Of a stretch of 64,000 nucleotides of DNA, positions 49,856-60,629 are shown in pieces. The DNA comes from Polynucleobacter meluiroseus. GTDB taxonomy: Bacteria > Pseudomonadota > Gammaproteobacteria > Burkholderiales > Burkholderiaceae. The notes beneath the pieces were generated by a model, which saw nothing but the letters and a program-made list of their open reading frames with translations, was not told the origin of the DNA and did no database searches. Position numbers and translations under genes: made by a program. Location of the stretch: the NCBI GenBank assembly GCA_945881875.1, contig CAMCVH010000004.1, positions 1-64,000 of the forward strand, written 5' to 3'. How positions within the stretch are numbered: the stretch's first letter is position 1; every line of letters starts with the position of its first letter.

Positions 49856-50326
49856 GTGATTGATTTATTTTTTGCTGGAATTTTAATTATCGTTCTGATA
49901 ATTTTGTCTTTGATCGACTTTAAAACGTTTCTACTTCCAGATTATTTAACTTTGCCTCTTTTGTTGCTTGGCTTAATTGGAAATGGCTTTGCTTGGATCG
50001 AGTGGACGAGTCCACTTGCCTCAGGGATTGGTGCTGCGATAGGATGGGGTTCTATTAACATTCTGAATCGGACCTATCGATACATTAAAGGTGTTGATGG
50101 TATTGGGATGGGAGATGCCAAACTTTTGGCAGCATTAGGGGCTTTTTTAGGTTGGGAGGCTTTACCTTTTATATTAATTATTGCCTCTTGCTCAGGCCTC
50201 GTAGGTGGCTTCATATGGCTTAAGATACATCAACAGGACCATACTCAAGCATTTCCGTTTGGTCCTTTTATTGCACTTGGTGGCATCATTACAGTTCTAT
50301 GGACTCTTTTCAAACCAATCATTTAA
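49856..50326 (+). CDS. pilD: Prepilin peptidase catalytic domain, truncated PilD
   Basis: 156 residues starting at GTG, covering only the aspartic-peptidase (A24) half of PilD, normally ~280 residues. The catalytic aspartates are present: Asp21 in LIDFKTFLLPD and Asp87 in GIGMGDAKLLAALGAFLGW. The N-terminal membrane segment and the cytoplasmic methyltransferase/zinc-finger part are missing. It follows the pilC remnant and overlaps coaE by 28 bp. It may still cleave prepilins or pseudopilins encoded elsewhere, or be on its way out; the weak start favours low expression. Confidence 0.85.
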   Translation: MIDLFFAGILIIVLIILSLIDFKTFLLPDYLTLPLLLLGLIGNGFAWIEWTSPLASGIGAAIGWGSINILNRTYRYIKGVDGIGMGDAKLLAALGAFLGWEALPFILIIASCSGLVGGFIWLKIHQQDHTQAFPFGPFIALGGIITVLWTLFKPII

Positions 50327-50979
50327 AACATCCTTCTGTAATAGATGGGGATAAGCCTATATTGCGTGTTGGTCTGACAGGCGGAATTGGAAGTGGTAAA
50401 TCTGAGGTTGCTAATTTTCTTGGAAAACTCGGCGCAGCGATTATTGATACAGATGCTATTTCTCATCAAATCACTGCTAGCTCAGGATTAGCAATTCCAG
50501 CTATACGACAACAATTTGGAGAGAAGATGATTGCTCCAGATGGCTCATTAGACAGACACAAGATGAGAACACTCATTTTTGATAATCCATCATCCAAGTT
50601 AGCCCTTGAGAACATCACTCATCCACTGATACGCAAAATAACCGAAGATCACGCCAGTGCGGCATTGCAACAAAATCCGCCATATATTGTCTTTGTTGTT
50701 CCATTGCTTCTTGAATCAGGAAATTGGTTGGGTCAAACACCCAAAAAAATTGACTATGTTGTGGTGGTAGATAGTACCGAGGATCAACAACTATTAAGGG
50801 TTCAAAGTAGATCGAACATGGATCCACTTTCCATAGAAAAAATCATAGCAACCCAAGCAAAACGTGAAGAGAGGTTAGCAGCTGCTGATTACATTATTAA
50901 AAATGATGAAAGCTTAGCTGAATTGGAAAAAAAGACAGCTCAACTTCACGAATCGCTAGTACACCGCAAAAACCTGTAA
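50299..50979 (+). CDS. coaE: Dephospho-CoA kinase
   Basis: Last step of coenzyme A synthesis. 226 residues with P-loop GLTGGIGSGKSEVANFL, DTDAISHQI and VVPLLLESG...VVVDSTEDQQLLRVQSR. The N-terminus extends ~22 residues before the P-loop; the start overlaps pilD. Order pilD-coaE-zapD is the conserved one. Confidence 0.97.
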   Translation: MDSFQTNHLKHPSVIDGDKPILRVGLTGGIGSGKSEVANFLGKLGAAIIDTDAISHQITASSGLAIPAIRQQFGEKMIAPDGSLDRHKMRTLIFDNPSSKLALENITHPLIRKITEDHASAALQQNPPYIVFVVPLLLESGNWLGQTPKKIDYVVVVDSTEDQQLLRVQSRSNMDPLSIEKIIATQAKREERLAAADYIIKNDESLAELEKKTAQLHESLVHRKNL

Positions 50980-51032
50980 ATACTCGATTTATTTGTCAAA
51001 AAAGGCATATTTTCGGTCTAGAATAATGAACT

Positions 51033-51785
51033 GTGATTACTTATGAATATCCTTTCAATGAGCTAGTTCGAAGCTTACTTCGACTAGAGTACCTCTTTGA
51101 TCGGTTCAACTACTATGTTGAAAAGGATGATGCTAGAGACATGCATCAAGCAATTTCTATAATTTTTGATTTAGGTGAAATAACGGCAAGAGCCGATCTC
51201 AAATCAAGCTTGATGAAAGAACTTGATCGCCAACAAAATAGCCTTGAATCACTAAAGAATCAAAACGGTGTTGATCAAAGTATTCTTGACCGCACCATTC
51301 ATGAAATGAATGTTATCTGGAGCAAGATTAATAGCACTATTGGTAAACCTAACGCTTTAATTACTGATAGTGATTGGCTCAATGCGGTACGTACTCGTTT
51401 GAGTGTTCCAGGTGGAACAAGTCCAATAGATTTACCTTCTTATCATGCATGGCAATTTATCTCTGCTACAACTAGAAGGGCTTCCCTTAAATCATATATT
51501 GCACCCCTTCTACCGTGGAGTGAAGCCAGTCATATATTTTTACGTTTACTCAGAGAGTCATGCCAGGAAAATACTATGATGGCTCCTAACGGTGCCTATC
51601 AACAAATGCTTTCTGGTAAGACTTATCAGTTAATGCGAATTCATGTAGAAAATCCAAGCATCATTCCAGAAATCAGTGCCAATAAATACATGCTTTGGGT
51701 ACGATTCATGGAGTGTGATGGCGTCAGTAAACCGAAATCTCTAGCCAAAGATCATGAATTTAAAATGTCATTGTGTAATTTTTAA
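51033..51785 (+). CDS. zapD: Cell division protein ZapD
   Basis: Cross-links FtsZ filaments at the division ring. 250 residues beginning at GTG, with YEYPFNELVRSLLRLEYLFDRF typical of ZapD and a C-terminal beta domain (GAYQQMLSGKTYQLMRIHVE). Its end overlaps the convergent mutT by 26 bp. Confidence 0.95.
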   Translation: MITYEYPFNELVRSLLRLEYLFDRFNYYVEKDDARDMHQAISIIFDLGEITARADLKSSLMKELDRQQNSLESLKNQNGVDQSILDRTIHEMNVIWSKINSTIGKPNALITDSDWLNAVRTRLSVPGGTSPIDLPSYHAWQFISATTRRASLKSYIAPLLPWSEASHIFLRLLRESCQENTMMAPNGAYQQMLSGKTYQLMRIHVENPSIIPEISANKYMLWVRFMECDGVSKPKSLAKDHEFKMSLCNF

Positions 51786-52197
51786 GTTTTTCTAAAATAG
51801 GTAATGTTGCAGGCAATATAGGTTGTAAATTGGAATCTTCAATCCTAGAGATTTCACCTACTGTTAACCAAGCAGTTGCCTGACCCTCAAGCCCTTTAAC
51901 TTCACCCTCCCAGCTAGTTACTAAGCAAATATGTAAACGGACATAAGCATGTGGGTAATCATGTTCAATAGTTAAAAATTCTTTTGCATTTAAGATGCGA
52001 ACATTAATCTCTTCTACTAACTCACGTTGAAGCGCTTGAAAGATTGTTTCACCAGCTTCAATTTTTCCACCTGGAAACTCCCAGTAGCCGGCATAAGGTT
52101 TGCCCTCTGGTCGCTGAGCTAAAAGAATAGATTCATTTTTCCGTAACAGAACACCAACCGCAACTTCAGTAACCGGTCGAGAAGAATTAACAGCCAT
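51760..52197 (-). CDS. mutT: Nudix hydrolase MutT, 8-oxo-dGTP diphosphatase-like
   Basis: From the ATG at 52197 it is 145 residues, family length. Nudix box GGKIEAGETIFQALQRELVEEINV is intact and is preceded by the MutT motif LLAQRPEGKPYAGYWEFPGG. It removes oxidised nucleotides from the pool. A longer in-frame start would lie inside the upstream ATPase gene; instead the ATG overlaps that gene's stop by one base (TAATG). Confidence 0.92.
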   Translation of the reverse strand: MAVNSSRPVTEVAVGVLLRKNESILLAQRPEGKPYAGYWEFPGGKIEAGETIFQALQRELVEEINVRILNAKEFLTIEHDYPHAYVRLHICLVTSWEGEVKGLEGQATAWLTVGEISRIEDSNLQPILPATLPILEKLKNYTMTF

Positions 52198-53066
52198 TAA
52201 TCGTCCTGCTGACCGACCCAATGCCTTGCAAACTGCCAAGCAACGCGGCCTGATCTTGAGCCTCGCTCTAGAGCCCAAATGAGAGCCTCTGGTTTAGCTG
52301 CTTCAATTTGAGATTGACTCAATTTAAAGTGCGTTAACCAATGTCCAACGATATCTAGATACTCATCTTGTTTAGGTGGGTAAAAAGATATCCACAAGCC
52401 AAAACGCTCAGATAAAGAAATTTTTTCTTCAACCACTTCACCTGGGTGTATTTCACCATCAGAGGTATGACGATAAGTTTCATTATCTGTCATGTACTCT
52501 GGAAGTAAATGACGGCGATTGGAAGTGGCATAAATTAAAATATTTTCAACTTGAGCAGCGATTGAGCCATCAAGAGCAGACTTTAATGATTTATAGCCAA
52601 ATTCCCCGTCTTCAAAAGATAAGTCATCACAGAAGATAATAAATTTCTCAGGTCGAACGGCTAGTAATTCAGTTAAATCACCCAAGTCTGTCAGATGCTC
52701 TTTATCAACCTCTACCAGCCTTAAACCTTTAGATGAAAACTCATTCAAGCATGCCTTGATGAGTGAAGATTTACCAGTACCCCTTGCACCTGTTAATAAA
52801 ACATTATTGGCTGGCTTACCATCAACAAAATGCTTGGTATTTTTAAAGATTTGATCTTTTTGACGATCAATATGTTGAAGGTCAGAAAATGAAATATTAG
52901 ATATGTGCTTAACTGCTTGTAGATAACCTAGCTTGCCTAATAAAGTGTCTTTACGCTTCCACCGAAAAGCCACAGCAGAATTCCAATCGGCTTCAGTTAA
53001 AGCCTGCGGCATCCAAGCATCCAACTTAGTTAGCAAGCGATCAATACGATCTAATTTATCTGACAT
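52197..53066 (-). CDS. DUF815-family AAA ATPase
   Basis: 289 residues with Walker A GARGTGKSSLIKACL, Walker B-like FIIFCDDLSFEDGEFGYKSLKSALDG and a sensor-like YATSNRRHLLPEYMTDN. Proteins of this family are encoded beside argJ and mutT in many beta-proteobacteria; the cellular role is not established. 12 nt after argJ. Confidence 0.88.
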   Translation of the reverse strand: MSDKLDRIDRLLTKLDAWMPQALTEADWNSAVAFRWKRKDTLLGKLGYLQAVKHISNISFSDLQHIDRQKDQIFKNTKHFVDGKPANNVLLTGARGTGKSSLIKACLNEFSSKGLRLVEVDKEHLTDLGDLTELLAVRPEKFIIFCDDLSFEDGEFGYKSLKSALDGSIAAQVENILIYATSNRRHLLPEYMTDNETYRHTSDGEIHPGEVVEEKISLSERFGLWISFYPPKQDEYLDIVGHWLTHFKLSQSQIEAAKPEALIWALERGSRSGRVAWQFARHWVGQQDD

Positions 53067-53078
53067 AAATGATTAATT

Positions 53079-54314
53079 TTACGAGCGATAGTCTGCGTTG
53101 ATGGAAACATACTCGTGTGAAAGGTCACAGGTCCAAATGGTTTGTGAAGCTTGGCCTCGCCCTAAATCAGCTTTTACTTTGATTTCTAACTGCTTCATGA
53201 CTCGTTGACCATCTTCTTCTTTGTAATCAGGATGGCGGCCACCATTTTTGGCAACCCAAACATCATCTAACCAGAGTTGAACACCACTTACATCTAAATC
53301 AGCTATACCGGCATAACCTATTGCAGCCAAAATACGGCCCAAGTTAGGATCACTTGCAAAAAAAGCCGTTTTCACTAACGGAGAATGAGCAATCGCTTCA
53401 GCCGCCCGCTTACACTCTTCAATATTTTTTCCGCCATCAATTTGAATAGTGATGAACTTGGTAGCACCCTCACCGTCACGAACAATCATTTGTGCCAAAT
53501 TTTGGCTAATTTCAATAAGCGCTTTTCTAAACTCATCATAAATAGCGCCAGAACTTGGGATTTCAAGACCAGATGCCCCAGTTGCCATAACAATAAAGGA
53601 GTCATTAGTTGAAGTATCACCATCGATCGTAATTGCATTAAACGATAGATCTGCTACTTCAGCAGTAAGCGCTTGCAATAAACTTTGAGCTACTTTAGCG
53701 TCTGTTGCAACGTAACCTAGCATGGTCGCCATATTGGGATGAATCATCCCTGCACCCTTACTGATACCAGTCAAAGTAATCAATTGACCATTGATCTTGA
53801 TTTGCTTTGAACAGGCTTTAGGCTGAGTATCAGTCGTCATGATTGACTCTGCAGCATTGAACCAGTTATCAGACTTTAAGGAGTTGATAGCTTGTGGCAA
53901 ACCTGCGATGACTTTAGCTACTGGTAAAGGCTCAAGAATGACACCTGTTGAGAAAGGTAATACTTGCTCACGACGAATACCCAAAAGCTTTGCTAATTCA
54001 TCACAGGTTTTAATGGCATTTTGATAACCTGTTTCACCAGTTCCTGCATTTGCATTTCCAGTGTTTACAAGAAGAGCGCGAATATCTAAGTTTTCTTTTT
54101 TTGATTTATCTAGATGTTCGCGACATATTTGTACCGGGGCGGCACAAAAACGATTCTTAGTAAATACGCCTGCAACACTTGAGCCTTCAACCAGCTCCAA
54201 GACTAAGACGTCCTTACGACCAACGCGTTTGATTCCTGCTTGTGCAAATCCTAAACGTAATCCTTGAACAGGCTTCAAATCAGTTGCAACTGGCAATGGT
54301 GAATTAACTGACAT
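53079..54314 (-). CDS. argJ: Bifunctional ornithine acetyltransferase / N-acetylglutamate synthase
   Basis: Recycles the acetyl group in arginine synthesis. 411 residues; autoprocessing site in [21 protein letters not shown], where the Thr of MAT-ML becomes the nucleophile of the beta chain. N-terminal [17 protein letters not shown] and C-terminal NADYRS are conserved. Confidence 0.97.
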   Translation of the reverse strand: MSVNSPLPVATDLKPVQGLRLGFAQAGIKRVGRKDVLVLELVEGSSVAGVFTKNRFCAAPVQICREHLDKSKKENLDIRALLVNTGNANAGTGETGYQNAIKTCDELAKLLGIRREQVLPFSTGVILEPLPVAKVIAGLPQAINSLKSDNWFNAAESIMTTDTQPKACSKQIKINGQLITLTGISKGAGMIHPNMATMLGYVATDAKVAQSLLQALTAEVADLSFNAITIDGDTSTNDSFIVMATGASGLEIPSSGAIYDEFRKALIEISQNLAQMIVRDGEGATKFITIQIDGGKNIEECKRAAEAIAHSPLVKTAFFASDPNLGRILAAIGYAGIADLDVSGVQLWLDDVWVAKNGGRHPDYKEEDGQRVMKQLEIKVKADLGRGQASQTIWTCDLSHEYVSINADYRS

Positions 54315-54378
54315 GTAAATTCTCTTTATTAAATCGATCGCAAATAAACAACTTAATTATTTCTTTACTCAAAAAGAT

Positions 54379-57120
54379 CTAACTCAGTTGACCATGACAT
54401 TGTTTGTACTTTTTACCGCTACCACATGGACAAGGATCATTACGTCCAACCTTAGGGCCTGCCTGAATAGGTGTTGGTCCTTTTGCAGGCGTTTCGCTTT
54501 CTGTCTCAGAATTAGCATGTTGATACTGCACGCCCTTCAAGTCACTTAATTCCTCTTGCATAGACTCAGATGCCTGAGCTAACTCTTCCGGTGACTCAAT
54601 CTTTACCTGCAGTACAGTTTTTGTAACATCCAGCTTTACGATATCTAATAGTCGACCAAATAACTCAAAAGCTTCTCTTCGATATTCTTGTTTAGGATCT
54701 TTTTGGGCATAACCTCTTAAATGAATACCTTGCCTTAAATGATCTAAAGCAGCTAAATGCTCTCTCCAATTCGTATCTAGACTATGTAGCGTGACTGATC
54801 GCTCGAAGTTAGCAAAAGAATCTCTTCCAACCATATCAACCTTAGCTTGATAAGCTGTAGATGCGGCCTCCAATACCTTAGCTAGCAATTCTTCAGATTC
54901 AATTGATTCATTTGCATCAATCAATGATTGGATATCAATTTGAAGACCCCATTCATTAGTCAATAACTGTTGCAACCCAGAAATATCCCACTGCTCAATG
55001 ACCGACTCATGAGGAATATATTCGGCAAATAAATCTGAAAAACAAGATTCACGTAAGTTGGCAATTAGCTCACCAACATCTTTCGTCTCAAGAACTTCAT
55101 TACGTAAACGATAAATTTCTTTTCTTTGATCATTGGCGACGTCGTCATACTGAAGTAATTGTTTACGTATATCAAAGTTACGTGCCTCAACTTTGCGTTG
55201 AGCGGATTCAATTGAGCGAGTTACCATAGTTGCCTCAATAGGCTCACCATCTGGCATTTTTAATCGATCCATAATCGATCTCAAACGCTCTCCAGCAAAA
55301 ATTCTTAACAAGGCATCATCTAAAGACAAATAAAATCTGGATGATCCAGGATCGCCTTGACGAGCAGCACGTCCTCTTAACTGATTATCTACACGTCGAC
55401 TTTCATGGCGCTCAGTACCAATAATGTGCAATCCACCAGCCTGCATCACAGTATCGTTTAAGCCTTGCCACTCGTCATGTAATTTTTGAATACGAATCTT
55501 TTTATCTTGATCAGATATGCTGTCATCAGCCTGAATCAATGATGCTTGCTTCTCTACATTCCCACCTAAGACAATATCTGTTCCACGACCCGCCATATTG
55601 GTGGCAATGGTTATCATCTTTGGACGACCAGCCTGAGCAATAATTTCGGCTTCTTTTGCATGCTGTTTGGCATTCAAAACTTGATGAGGTAATTTAACTT
55701 TATCTAATAAAGCAGAAATAAGCTCTGAGTTTTCAATCGAAGTTGTTCCAACCAATACTGGCTGATTGTTTTCATAACAAGATTGAACATCTTTAACGAC
55801 AGCGTTGTAGCGCTCTGGTGAAGATTTATAAATTTGATCTTGTTTATCGATACGTGCGTTAATTCGGTTTGGCGGAACAATCACAGTCTCAAGACCGTAG
55901 ATTTCCTGAAACTCGTAGGCCTCTGTATCAGCAGTACCGGTCATACCACCCAACTTGCCGTACATGCGGAAATAATTCTGGAAAGTGATTGTTGCTAGAG
56001 TACGGTTTTCATGCTGAATTGCGACGCCTTCTTTGGCCTCGACAGCTTGATGCAATCCATCTGACCAACGACGGCCGTTCATTAAACGACCTGTGAACTC
56101 ATCAACAATGATAACTTCATTGTTTTGAACCACATAATGCTGATCTTTATTAAATAAAGTATGAGCTCTTAAGGCAGCATAAACATGGTGCATCAAAGTA
56201 ATATTTTGCGGCGCATACAGTGACTCGCCCTCTTTAATCAAACCCAATTTTGTTAAAGCTTCTTCAGCTTTTTCATGGCCAGATTCAGTTAAAAAGACTT
56301 GATGAGATTTCTCATCAACAAAATAGTCACCAGGAGTAATGACTCCAGTACCATCTGCTTTTTCTTCACCAATTTGTCTTGTCAAATACTGTGGCAAAGC
56401 ATTCATTGTTATATAGACATCTGTGTGATCTTCAGCCTGTCCTGAAATAATTAATGGCGTTCTTGCTTCATCAATCAGAATCGAGTCAACCTCATCAACA
56501 ATTGCGTAAGCTAAACCGCGCTGAACACGCTGACCCACATCTTGCACCATGTTATCACGCAGGTAATCAAAGCCAAACTCATTATTAGTGCCGTAAGTGA
56601 TATCTGATTTATAGGCACTTTGCTTTGCATCATGCTCCATATTCGACAAGTTGACACCAACCGATAAACCCAGGAAGTTATAAAGTTTAGCCATCCACTC
56701 AGCATCACGCTGAGCTAAATAATCATTCACTGTAATAACGTGCACGCCTTTGCCAGTCAGAGCGTTTAAATAGACCGGTAAGGTTGCGGTTAGAGTTTTA
56801 CCTTCACCAGTACGCATTTCTGCAATTTTTCCTTGATGAAGGGCTAAACCACCCACCATTTGGACGTCAAAATGGCGCATTCCCATGACACGTTTGCTGG
56901 CTTCACGAACCACCGCAAATGCCTCAGGTAAAATTTCGTCTAAACGCTGGCCAGAAGCCAGTTTCTCCTTAAATTCTGCTGTTTTTGCTTGCAATGCGGC
57001 ATCGTCCAGAGCTGTAACACTCTGCTCGAGAGTATTAATCTGAGCGACAATGCTCTTATATTGTTTAATGAGCCGATCATTTCGGCTGCCAAATATTTTC
57101 TTGAGAAGACCAGTAACCAT
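54379..57120 (-). CDS. secA: Protein translocase ATPase SecA
   Basis: Motor of the Sec translocon at the inner membrane. 913 residues: Walker [10 protein letters not shown] near residue 105, [54 protein letters not shown], and the C-terminal SecB/zinc-binding tail [17 protein letters not shown]. Its ATG overlaps, on opposite strands, the start of the DciA-like gene, and no clear ribosome-binding site is seen. Confidence 0.98.
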   Translation of the reverse strand: MVTGLLKKIFGSRNDRLIKQYKSIVAQINTLEQSVTALDDAALQAKTAEFKEKLASGQRLDEILPEAFAVVREASKRVMGMRHFDVQMVGGLALHQGKIAEMRTGEGKTLTATLPVYLNALTGKGVHVITVNDYLAQRDAEWMAKLYNFLGLSVGVNLSNMEHDAKQSAYKSDITYGTNNEFGFDYLRDNMVQDVGQRVQRGLAYAIVDEVDSILIDEARTPLIISGQAEDHTDVYITMNALPQYLTRQIGEEKADGTGVITPGDYFVDEKSHQVFLTESGHEKAEEALTKLGLIKEGESLYAPQNITLMHHVYAALRAHTLFNKDQHYVVQNNEVIIVDEFTGRLMNGRRWSDGLHQAVEAKEGVAIQHENRTLATITFQNYFRMYGKLGGMTGTADTEAYEFQEIYGLETVIVPPNRINARIDKQDQIYKSSPERYNAVVKDVQSCYENNQPVLVGTTSIENSELISALLDKVKLPHQVLNAKQHAKEAEIIAQAGRPKMITIATNMAGRGTDIVLGGNVEKQASLIQADDSISDQDKKIRIQKLHDEWQGLNDTVMQAGGLHIIGTERHESRRVDNQLRGRAARQGDPGSSRFYLSLDDALLRIFAGERLRSIMDRLKMPDGEPIEATMVTRSIESAQRKVEARNFDIRKQLLQYDDVANDQRKEIYRLRNEVLETKDVGELIANLRESCFSDLFAEYIPHESVIEQWDISGLQQLLTNEWGLQIDIQSLIDANESIESEELLAKVLEAASTAYQAKVDMVGRDSFANFERSVTLHSLDTNWREHLAALDHLRQGIHLRGYAQKDPKQEYRREAFELFGRLLDIVKLDVTKTVLQVKIESPEELAQASESMQEELSDLKGVQYQHANSETESETPAKGPTPIQAGPKVGRNDPCPCGSGKKYKQCHGQLS

Positions 57121-57637
57121 GACTTTTATGAGGAAATTTAAGTCTCAAAGTTTAGCACCCAGACGGCCATCTGCGAATGCTCGTTCTGCTCTTACTTGCA
57201 TTGAAGAAAATACTCCCCTTGCAAGCCTACTTCAGCAAGTTAAAAATAACCAACATTTAAATAGTGCTTTAGCCGTTAGCCTCAATAAAAACGGGCTTGA
57301 AATGATTGTTCCCCATGTCAAATTAGGAGGTTTTTCTGAAGAAATAGGCGAATTAAAATTATTTGCTCTTAATCCAGCTGTAGCCACTCGACTGCAACAG
57401 AAGTTACCTTCTATCCTTTTTAAACTTCAAGAACAGGGTTGGCCGGTTCAAATCATTATTGTTAAACAGTTGCCTGGAGGCGTCGGAATATCCCCAGAAA
57501 AAGATGTTTTACCCCCTGAGCCACGTCCTATTTTTAGTGAAAAGGCTCAGAAATCCTGGGAAAAGTTATTACCAACCCTAGAAGAGGGTTCTTCGCTAAG
57601 AATGGCTATTGAAAAGTTACTAAAAAATAGAATCTAG
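57119..57637 (+). CDS. DciA/DUF721-family protein
   Basis: 172 residues from ATG 57119 (or 169 from ATG 57128). The central part ([32 protein letters not shown]) and the [41 protein letters not shown] segment fit DUF721, whose member DciA loads the replicative helicase in bacteria lacking DnaC. The order secA | DUF721 | lpxC is common in Burkholderiales. The start codon overlaps that of secA on the other strand. Identification is moderate because the family is weakly conserved. Confidence 0.7.
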   Translation: MTFMRKFKSQSLAPRRPSANARSALTCIEENTPLASLLQQVKNNQHLNSALAVSLNKNGLEMIVPHVKLGGFSEEIGELKLFALNPAVATRLQQKLPSILFKLQEQGWPVQIIIVKQLPGGVGISPEKDVLPPEPRPIFSEKAQKSWEKLLPTLEEGSSLRMAIEKLLKNRI

Positions 57638-57663
57638 CAGCTAAAGAATTACTAAACTGTTTT

Positions 57664-58578
57664 TTAGGCAAATAACGGCTTGTTGGTTTGTGAGTATGCT
57701 TTAGGAGCATCATCTTCGGTAAAGGTCTTAACTTCAAAGGATCTAGGATCTGCAAACATACTTCTCAAAAGGGCGTTGTTCATTGCATGACCAGACTTTT
57801 CTGCAATATATGCCCCCACAATTGGATGTCCTGCTAAATATAAATCCCCAATCGCATCTAGGATTTTATGACGGACGAATTCGTCGTCATATCGAAGTTC
57901 TTCATTATTTAAAATTCTGTGCTCATCTAAAACAATTGCGTTATCTAAACTACCCCCGCGAGCTAAACCCATCTCTCTAAGAGTCTCTACTTCATGAGCG
58001 AAGCCAAAGGTTCTAGCTCTTCCAATTTCCCGAGCGTAAGCACTATCTGCAAAGTCAATCACATGTCTTTGCCCAGTTTTATCAACAGCGGGGTGTTTAA
58101 AATCGATAGTGAAATCTAATTTAAAACCATTAAAAGGCTCTAAACGCGCCAATTTACCGGAATCTCTAACTTCAATTGGCTTTTTAATAACAATAAATTT
58201 TCTTGGTGAATCTTGCACTTCTAAGCCAGCAGATTCAATCAAAAATAAGAAGGAAGCGGCACTTCCATCCATGATTGGAATCTCTTCACAATCCAGTTCG
58301 ATAATTAAATTATCAATACCTAAACCTGCGCAACCTGACAAAAGGTGCTCAACGGTAGATACACGAGTATCTCCACTTTGAAGTACTGTGGCTAACCGAG
58401 TGTCGGAGACAGCATGAGCGTCAGCCTTTATATCTATGGATTCAGATAAATCTGTTCTACGAAAGATGATTCCTGTGTCAGCAGGTGCTGGAATCAGTCG
58501 CAGCGACACCTTGCGTCCAGTGTGTAAACCAATACCAACTGTTTTGACTGGTGCTGCAATGGTGCGCTGTTTTAACAT
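57664..58578 (-). CDS. lpxC: UDP-3-O-acyl-N-acetylglucosamine deacetylase
   Basis: Committed step of lipid A synthesis; zinc enzyme. 304 residues: [23 protein letters not shown] with the first zinc His, and [14 protein letters not shown] with the second His and Asp ligands. Last gene of the division/wall cluster. Confidence 0.98.
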   Translation of the reverse strand: MLKQRTIAAPVKTVGIGLHTGRKVSLRLIPAPADTGIIFRRTDLSESIDIKADAHAVSDTRLATVLQSGDTRVSTVEHLLSGCAGLGIDNLIIELDCEEIPIMDGSAASFLFLIESAGLEVQDSPRKFIVIKKPIEVRDSGKLARLEPFNGFKLDFTIDFKHPAVDKTGQRHVIDFADSAYAREIGRARTFGFAHEVETLREMGLARGGSLDNAIVLDEHRILNNEELRYDDEFVRHKILDAIGDLYLAGHPIVGAYIAEKSGHAMNNALLRSMFADPRSFEVKTFTEDDAPKAYSQTNKPLFA

Positions 58579-58607
58579 TTCGACTTGTATCTAAAAATTT
58601 AACTAAA

Positions 58608-59108
58608 TTACAAAGCTTTAAGTGCTGATGCAGCATCGCTCACTTCAAATTGACCCGGACCTTCAACAGCTAAATGTTTAACAACACCATTATCAACAAT
58701 CATCATGTAACGGTTTGAACGAACACCCATACCGCGAGCAGTTAAATCAAGTTCTAAACCTAGCTTCTTTGTCAGCTCACCTGAGCCATCGGCCATCATG
58801 CGAACTTTGCCATTAACTTGCTGCTCTTTACCCCAAGCACCCATGACAAAAGCATCATTAACAGATACACACCAGACTTCATCGACACCCTTAGCCTTTA
58901 ACTCAGCTGCGTGAGTCACATAACCAGGTACGTGTTTTGCTGAACAAGTTGGAGTGAATGCACCAGGCAAACCAAAAATAACAATTTTTTTACCAGCTGT
59001 TAATTTATTCACTTCAAAAGCATTAGGTCCTATTGCACAACCCTCTGTAGCAACTTCCAAATACTCATTAATAGTTGCATTAGGTAACTGTTGTCCTACT
59101 GTAATCAT
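58608..59108 (-). CDS. Peroxiredoxin (Prx5/AhpC-TSA family)
   Basis: 166 residues; peroxidatic Cys55 in the motif PGAFTPTCSAKHVPGY. Prx5-type enzymes reduce peroxides, usually with glutaredoxin or thioredoxin. The position between ftsZ and lpxC is common in Burkholderiales. Separated from ftsZ by tandem hairpins, so it probably has its own promoter. Confidence 0.95.
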   Translation of the reverse strand: MITVGQQLPNATINEYLEVATEGCAIGPNAFEVNKLTAGKKIVIFGLPGAFTPTCSAKHVPGYVTHAAELKAKGVDEVWCVSVNDAFVMGAWGKEQQVNGKVRMMADGSGELTKKLGLELDLTARGMGVRSNRYMMIVDNGVVKHLAVEGPGQFEVSDAASALKAL

Positions 59109-59140
59109 TTACATCTCCATTACTTTAAATTAATCGGTCA

Positions 59141-59167
59141 TAAAAAATTAAGCACTTACTTGCTTAA
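59141..59167 (-). terminator. AT-rich intrinsic terminator after ftsZ
   Basis: TTAAGCA (59148-59154) and TGCTTAA (59161-59167) form a 7-bp stem with a 6-nt loop, followed on the minus strand by TTTTTT (complement of 59142-59147). Confidence 0.7.
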
Positions 59168-59222
59168 TGCTGATGGTATCGCATGCGTCGTCATTTCGCA
59201 GGAGGCGCGTCACCATCAGCAT
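59167..59222. other. Long inverted repeat between ftsZ and the peroxiredoxin gene
   Basis: Perfect 11-bp arms ATGCTGATGGT (59167-59177) and ACCATCAGCAT (59212-59222) enclose 34 nt that contain a further TGCG/CGCA stem, so the RNA could fold into a long hairpin directly upstream of the ftsZ terminator. I did not find another copy of the arm in this window. Confidence 0.65.
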
Positions 59223-59267
59223 CTGTATGCTATTATTTATATAGCCATCTTACAGTTATATCAAATT

Positions 59268-60572
59268 TCAGTCTGCTTGCTTACGCAAAAATGCTGGAAT
59301 ATCGTAATAATTAGCGCCCTTATCCATCATTGCTTGAGCTTCGGGTGAGCTGTTGGCTCCCAAACGAGGCTCAGCAGGCATGTTTCGATTACTACGAAAT
59401 ACCTTTGGAACGTCATACTTACTATAGTCGGCTGCTGAACTTACTGGTGCTACTGAAACAGCAGAAGCTGCTGGTGCTGCAACACTAGCCATCGCCATTG
59501 TGGCTGAAGGGCTTTGTGGAGCGAAAGCACCTAAATCAGTAATAGTTGGAACAGCATCATACGTACCTGTTGCCTGTGTATTACGCCAAATCACTTCAGG
59601 CTGCTTCTCTTTGCGCTTACCACCATTCAAACCAGTAGCAACTACAGTAACGCGTAATGCATCACCGATGGTTTCATCATAAACAGTACCAAAGATAACA
59701 GTTGCATCTTCGGCGGCATAACCACGAATAGCACCCATTACTTCACGAGTTTCTGATAACTTGAGTGAACGGCTAGCAGTGATATTCACCAACACACCAC
59801 GAGCGCCAGATAAATCGACACCTTCTAACAATGGAGATGCTACTGCTGCTTCAGCGGCTAGGCGTGCACGATCCATACCTGACACTGTTGCTGTACCCAT
59901 CATAGCTTTACCTTGTTCACTCATCACTGTTTTAACGTCTTCAAAGTCAACGTTGATTAAACCTTGCTCATTGATGATTTCAGCAATGCCGGCAACAGCG
60001 TTATGCAATACATCATCTGCACAACCAAATGCCTTATCCATTTCGGCATCTTCTCCCATTACCTCAAAGAGCTTTTCATTAAGAACAACAATTAATGAGT
60101 CAACATAATTCTCAAGCTCGTGAGCACCTACTTCAGCAACCTTGCCACGCTTTGCACCTTCGAAATCAAATGGCTTGCTAATCACACCAACCGTTAAGAT
60201 ACCCATTTCTTTTGCAACTTGCGCAACGATTGGGCCAGCGCCTGTACCTGTACCACCACCCATACCTGCAGTAATGAATACCATATGAGCACCCTGTAAA
60301 GCATCAGCAATGCGAGCTTTTGCTTCTTCAGCAGCCGCTGCACCAACTTCAGGTTTAGCTCCAGCGCCAAGTCCAGTTGCTCCTAACTGAATATTTAAGC
60401 CAGCTTTAGAACGTTGAAGAGCACCTGCATCTGTATTCATGCAAATGAATTCAACACCTTGAACTCCACGGCGAATCATGTGTTGCACAGCGTTACCGCC
60501 AGCACCACCAACTCCAACTACCTTAATGATAGTTTTACCCGCTGGTTCAGCATCTAACATTTCAAATTCCAT
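59268..60572 (-). CDS. ftsZ: Cell division protein FtsZ
   Basis: Tubulin-like GTPase that forms the division ring. 434 residues: [13 protein letters not shown], tubulin signature [11 protein letters not shown]7-loop [11 protein letters not shown], long Ala-rich linker, and the C-terminal conserved peptide [10 protein letters not shown] that binds FtsA and ZapD-type partners. 57 nt after ftsA. Confidence 0.99.
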   Translation of the reverse strand: MEFEMLDAEPAGKTIIKVVGVGGAGGNAVQHMIRRGVQGVEFICMNTDAGALQRSKAGLNIQLGATGLGAGAKPEVGAAAAEEAKARIADALQGAHMVFITAGMGGGTGTGAGPIVAQVAKEMGILTVGVISKPFDFEGAKRGKVAEVGAHELENYVDSLIVVLNEKLFEVMGEDAEMDKAFGCADDVLHNAVAGIAEIINEQGLINVDFEDVKTVMSEQGKAMMGTATVSGMDRARLAAEAAVASPLLEGVDLSGARGVLVNITASRSLKLSETREVMGAIRGYAAEDATVIFGTVYDETIGDALRVTVVATGLNGGKRKEKQPEVIWRNTQATGTYDAVPTITDLGAFAPQSPSATMAMASVAAPAASAVSVAPVSSAADYSKYDVPKVFRSNRNMPAEPRLGANSSPEAQAMMDKGANYYDIPAFLRKQAD

Positions 60573-60629
60573 AACACCTCCTATTAACTACAGTTGACGA
60601 CGACAAAAATAAAATTAAAAAACTAAAGA

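Noticed and set aside
52198-52278. Longer N-terminus for MutT
   Set aside because: It lies within the upstream ATPase gene in another frame; the ATG at 52197 gives the family length and a TAATG junction.
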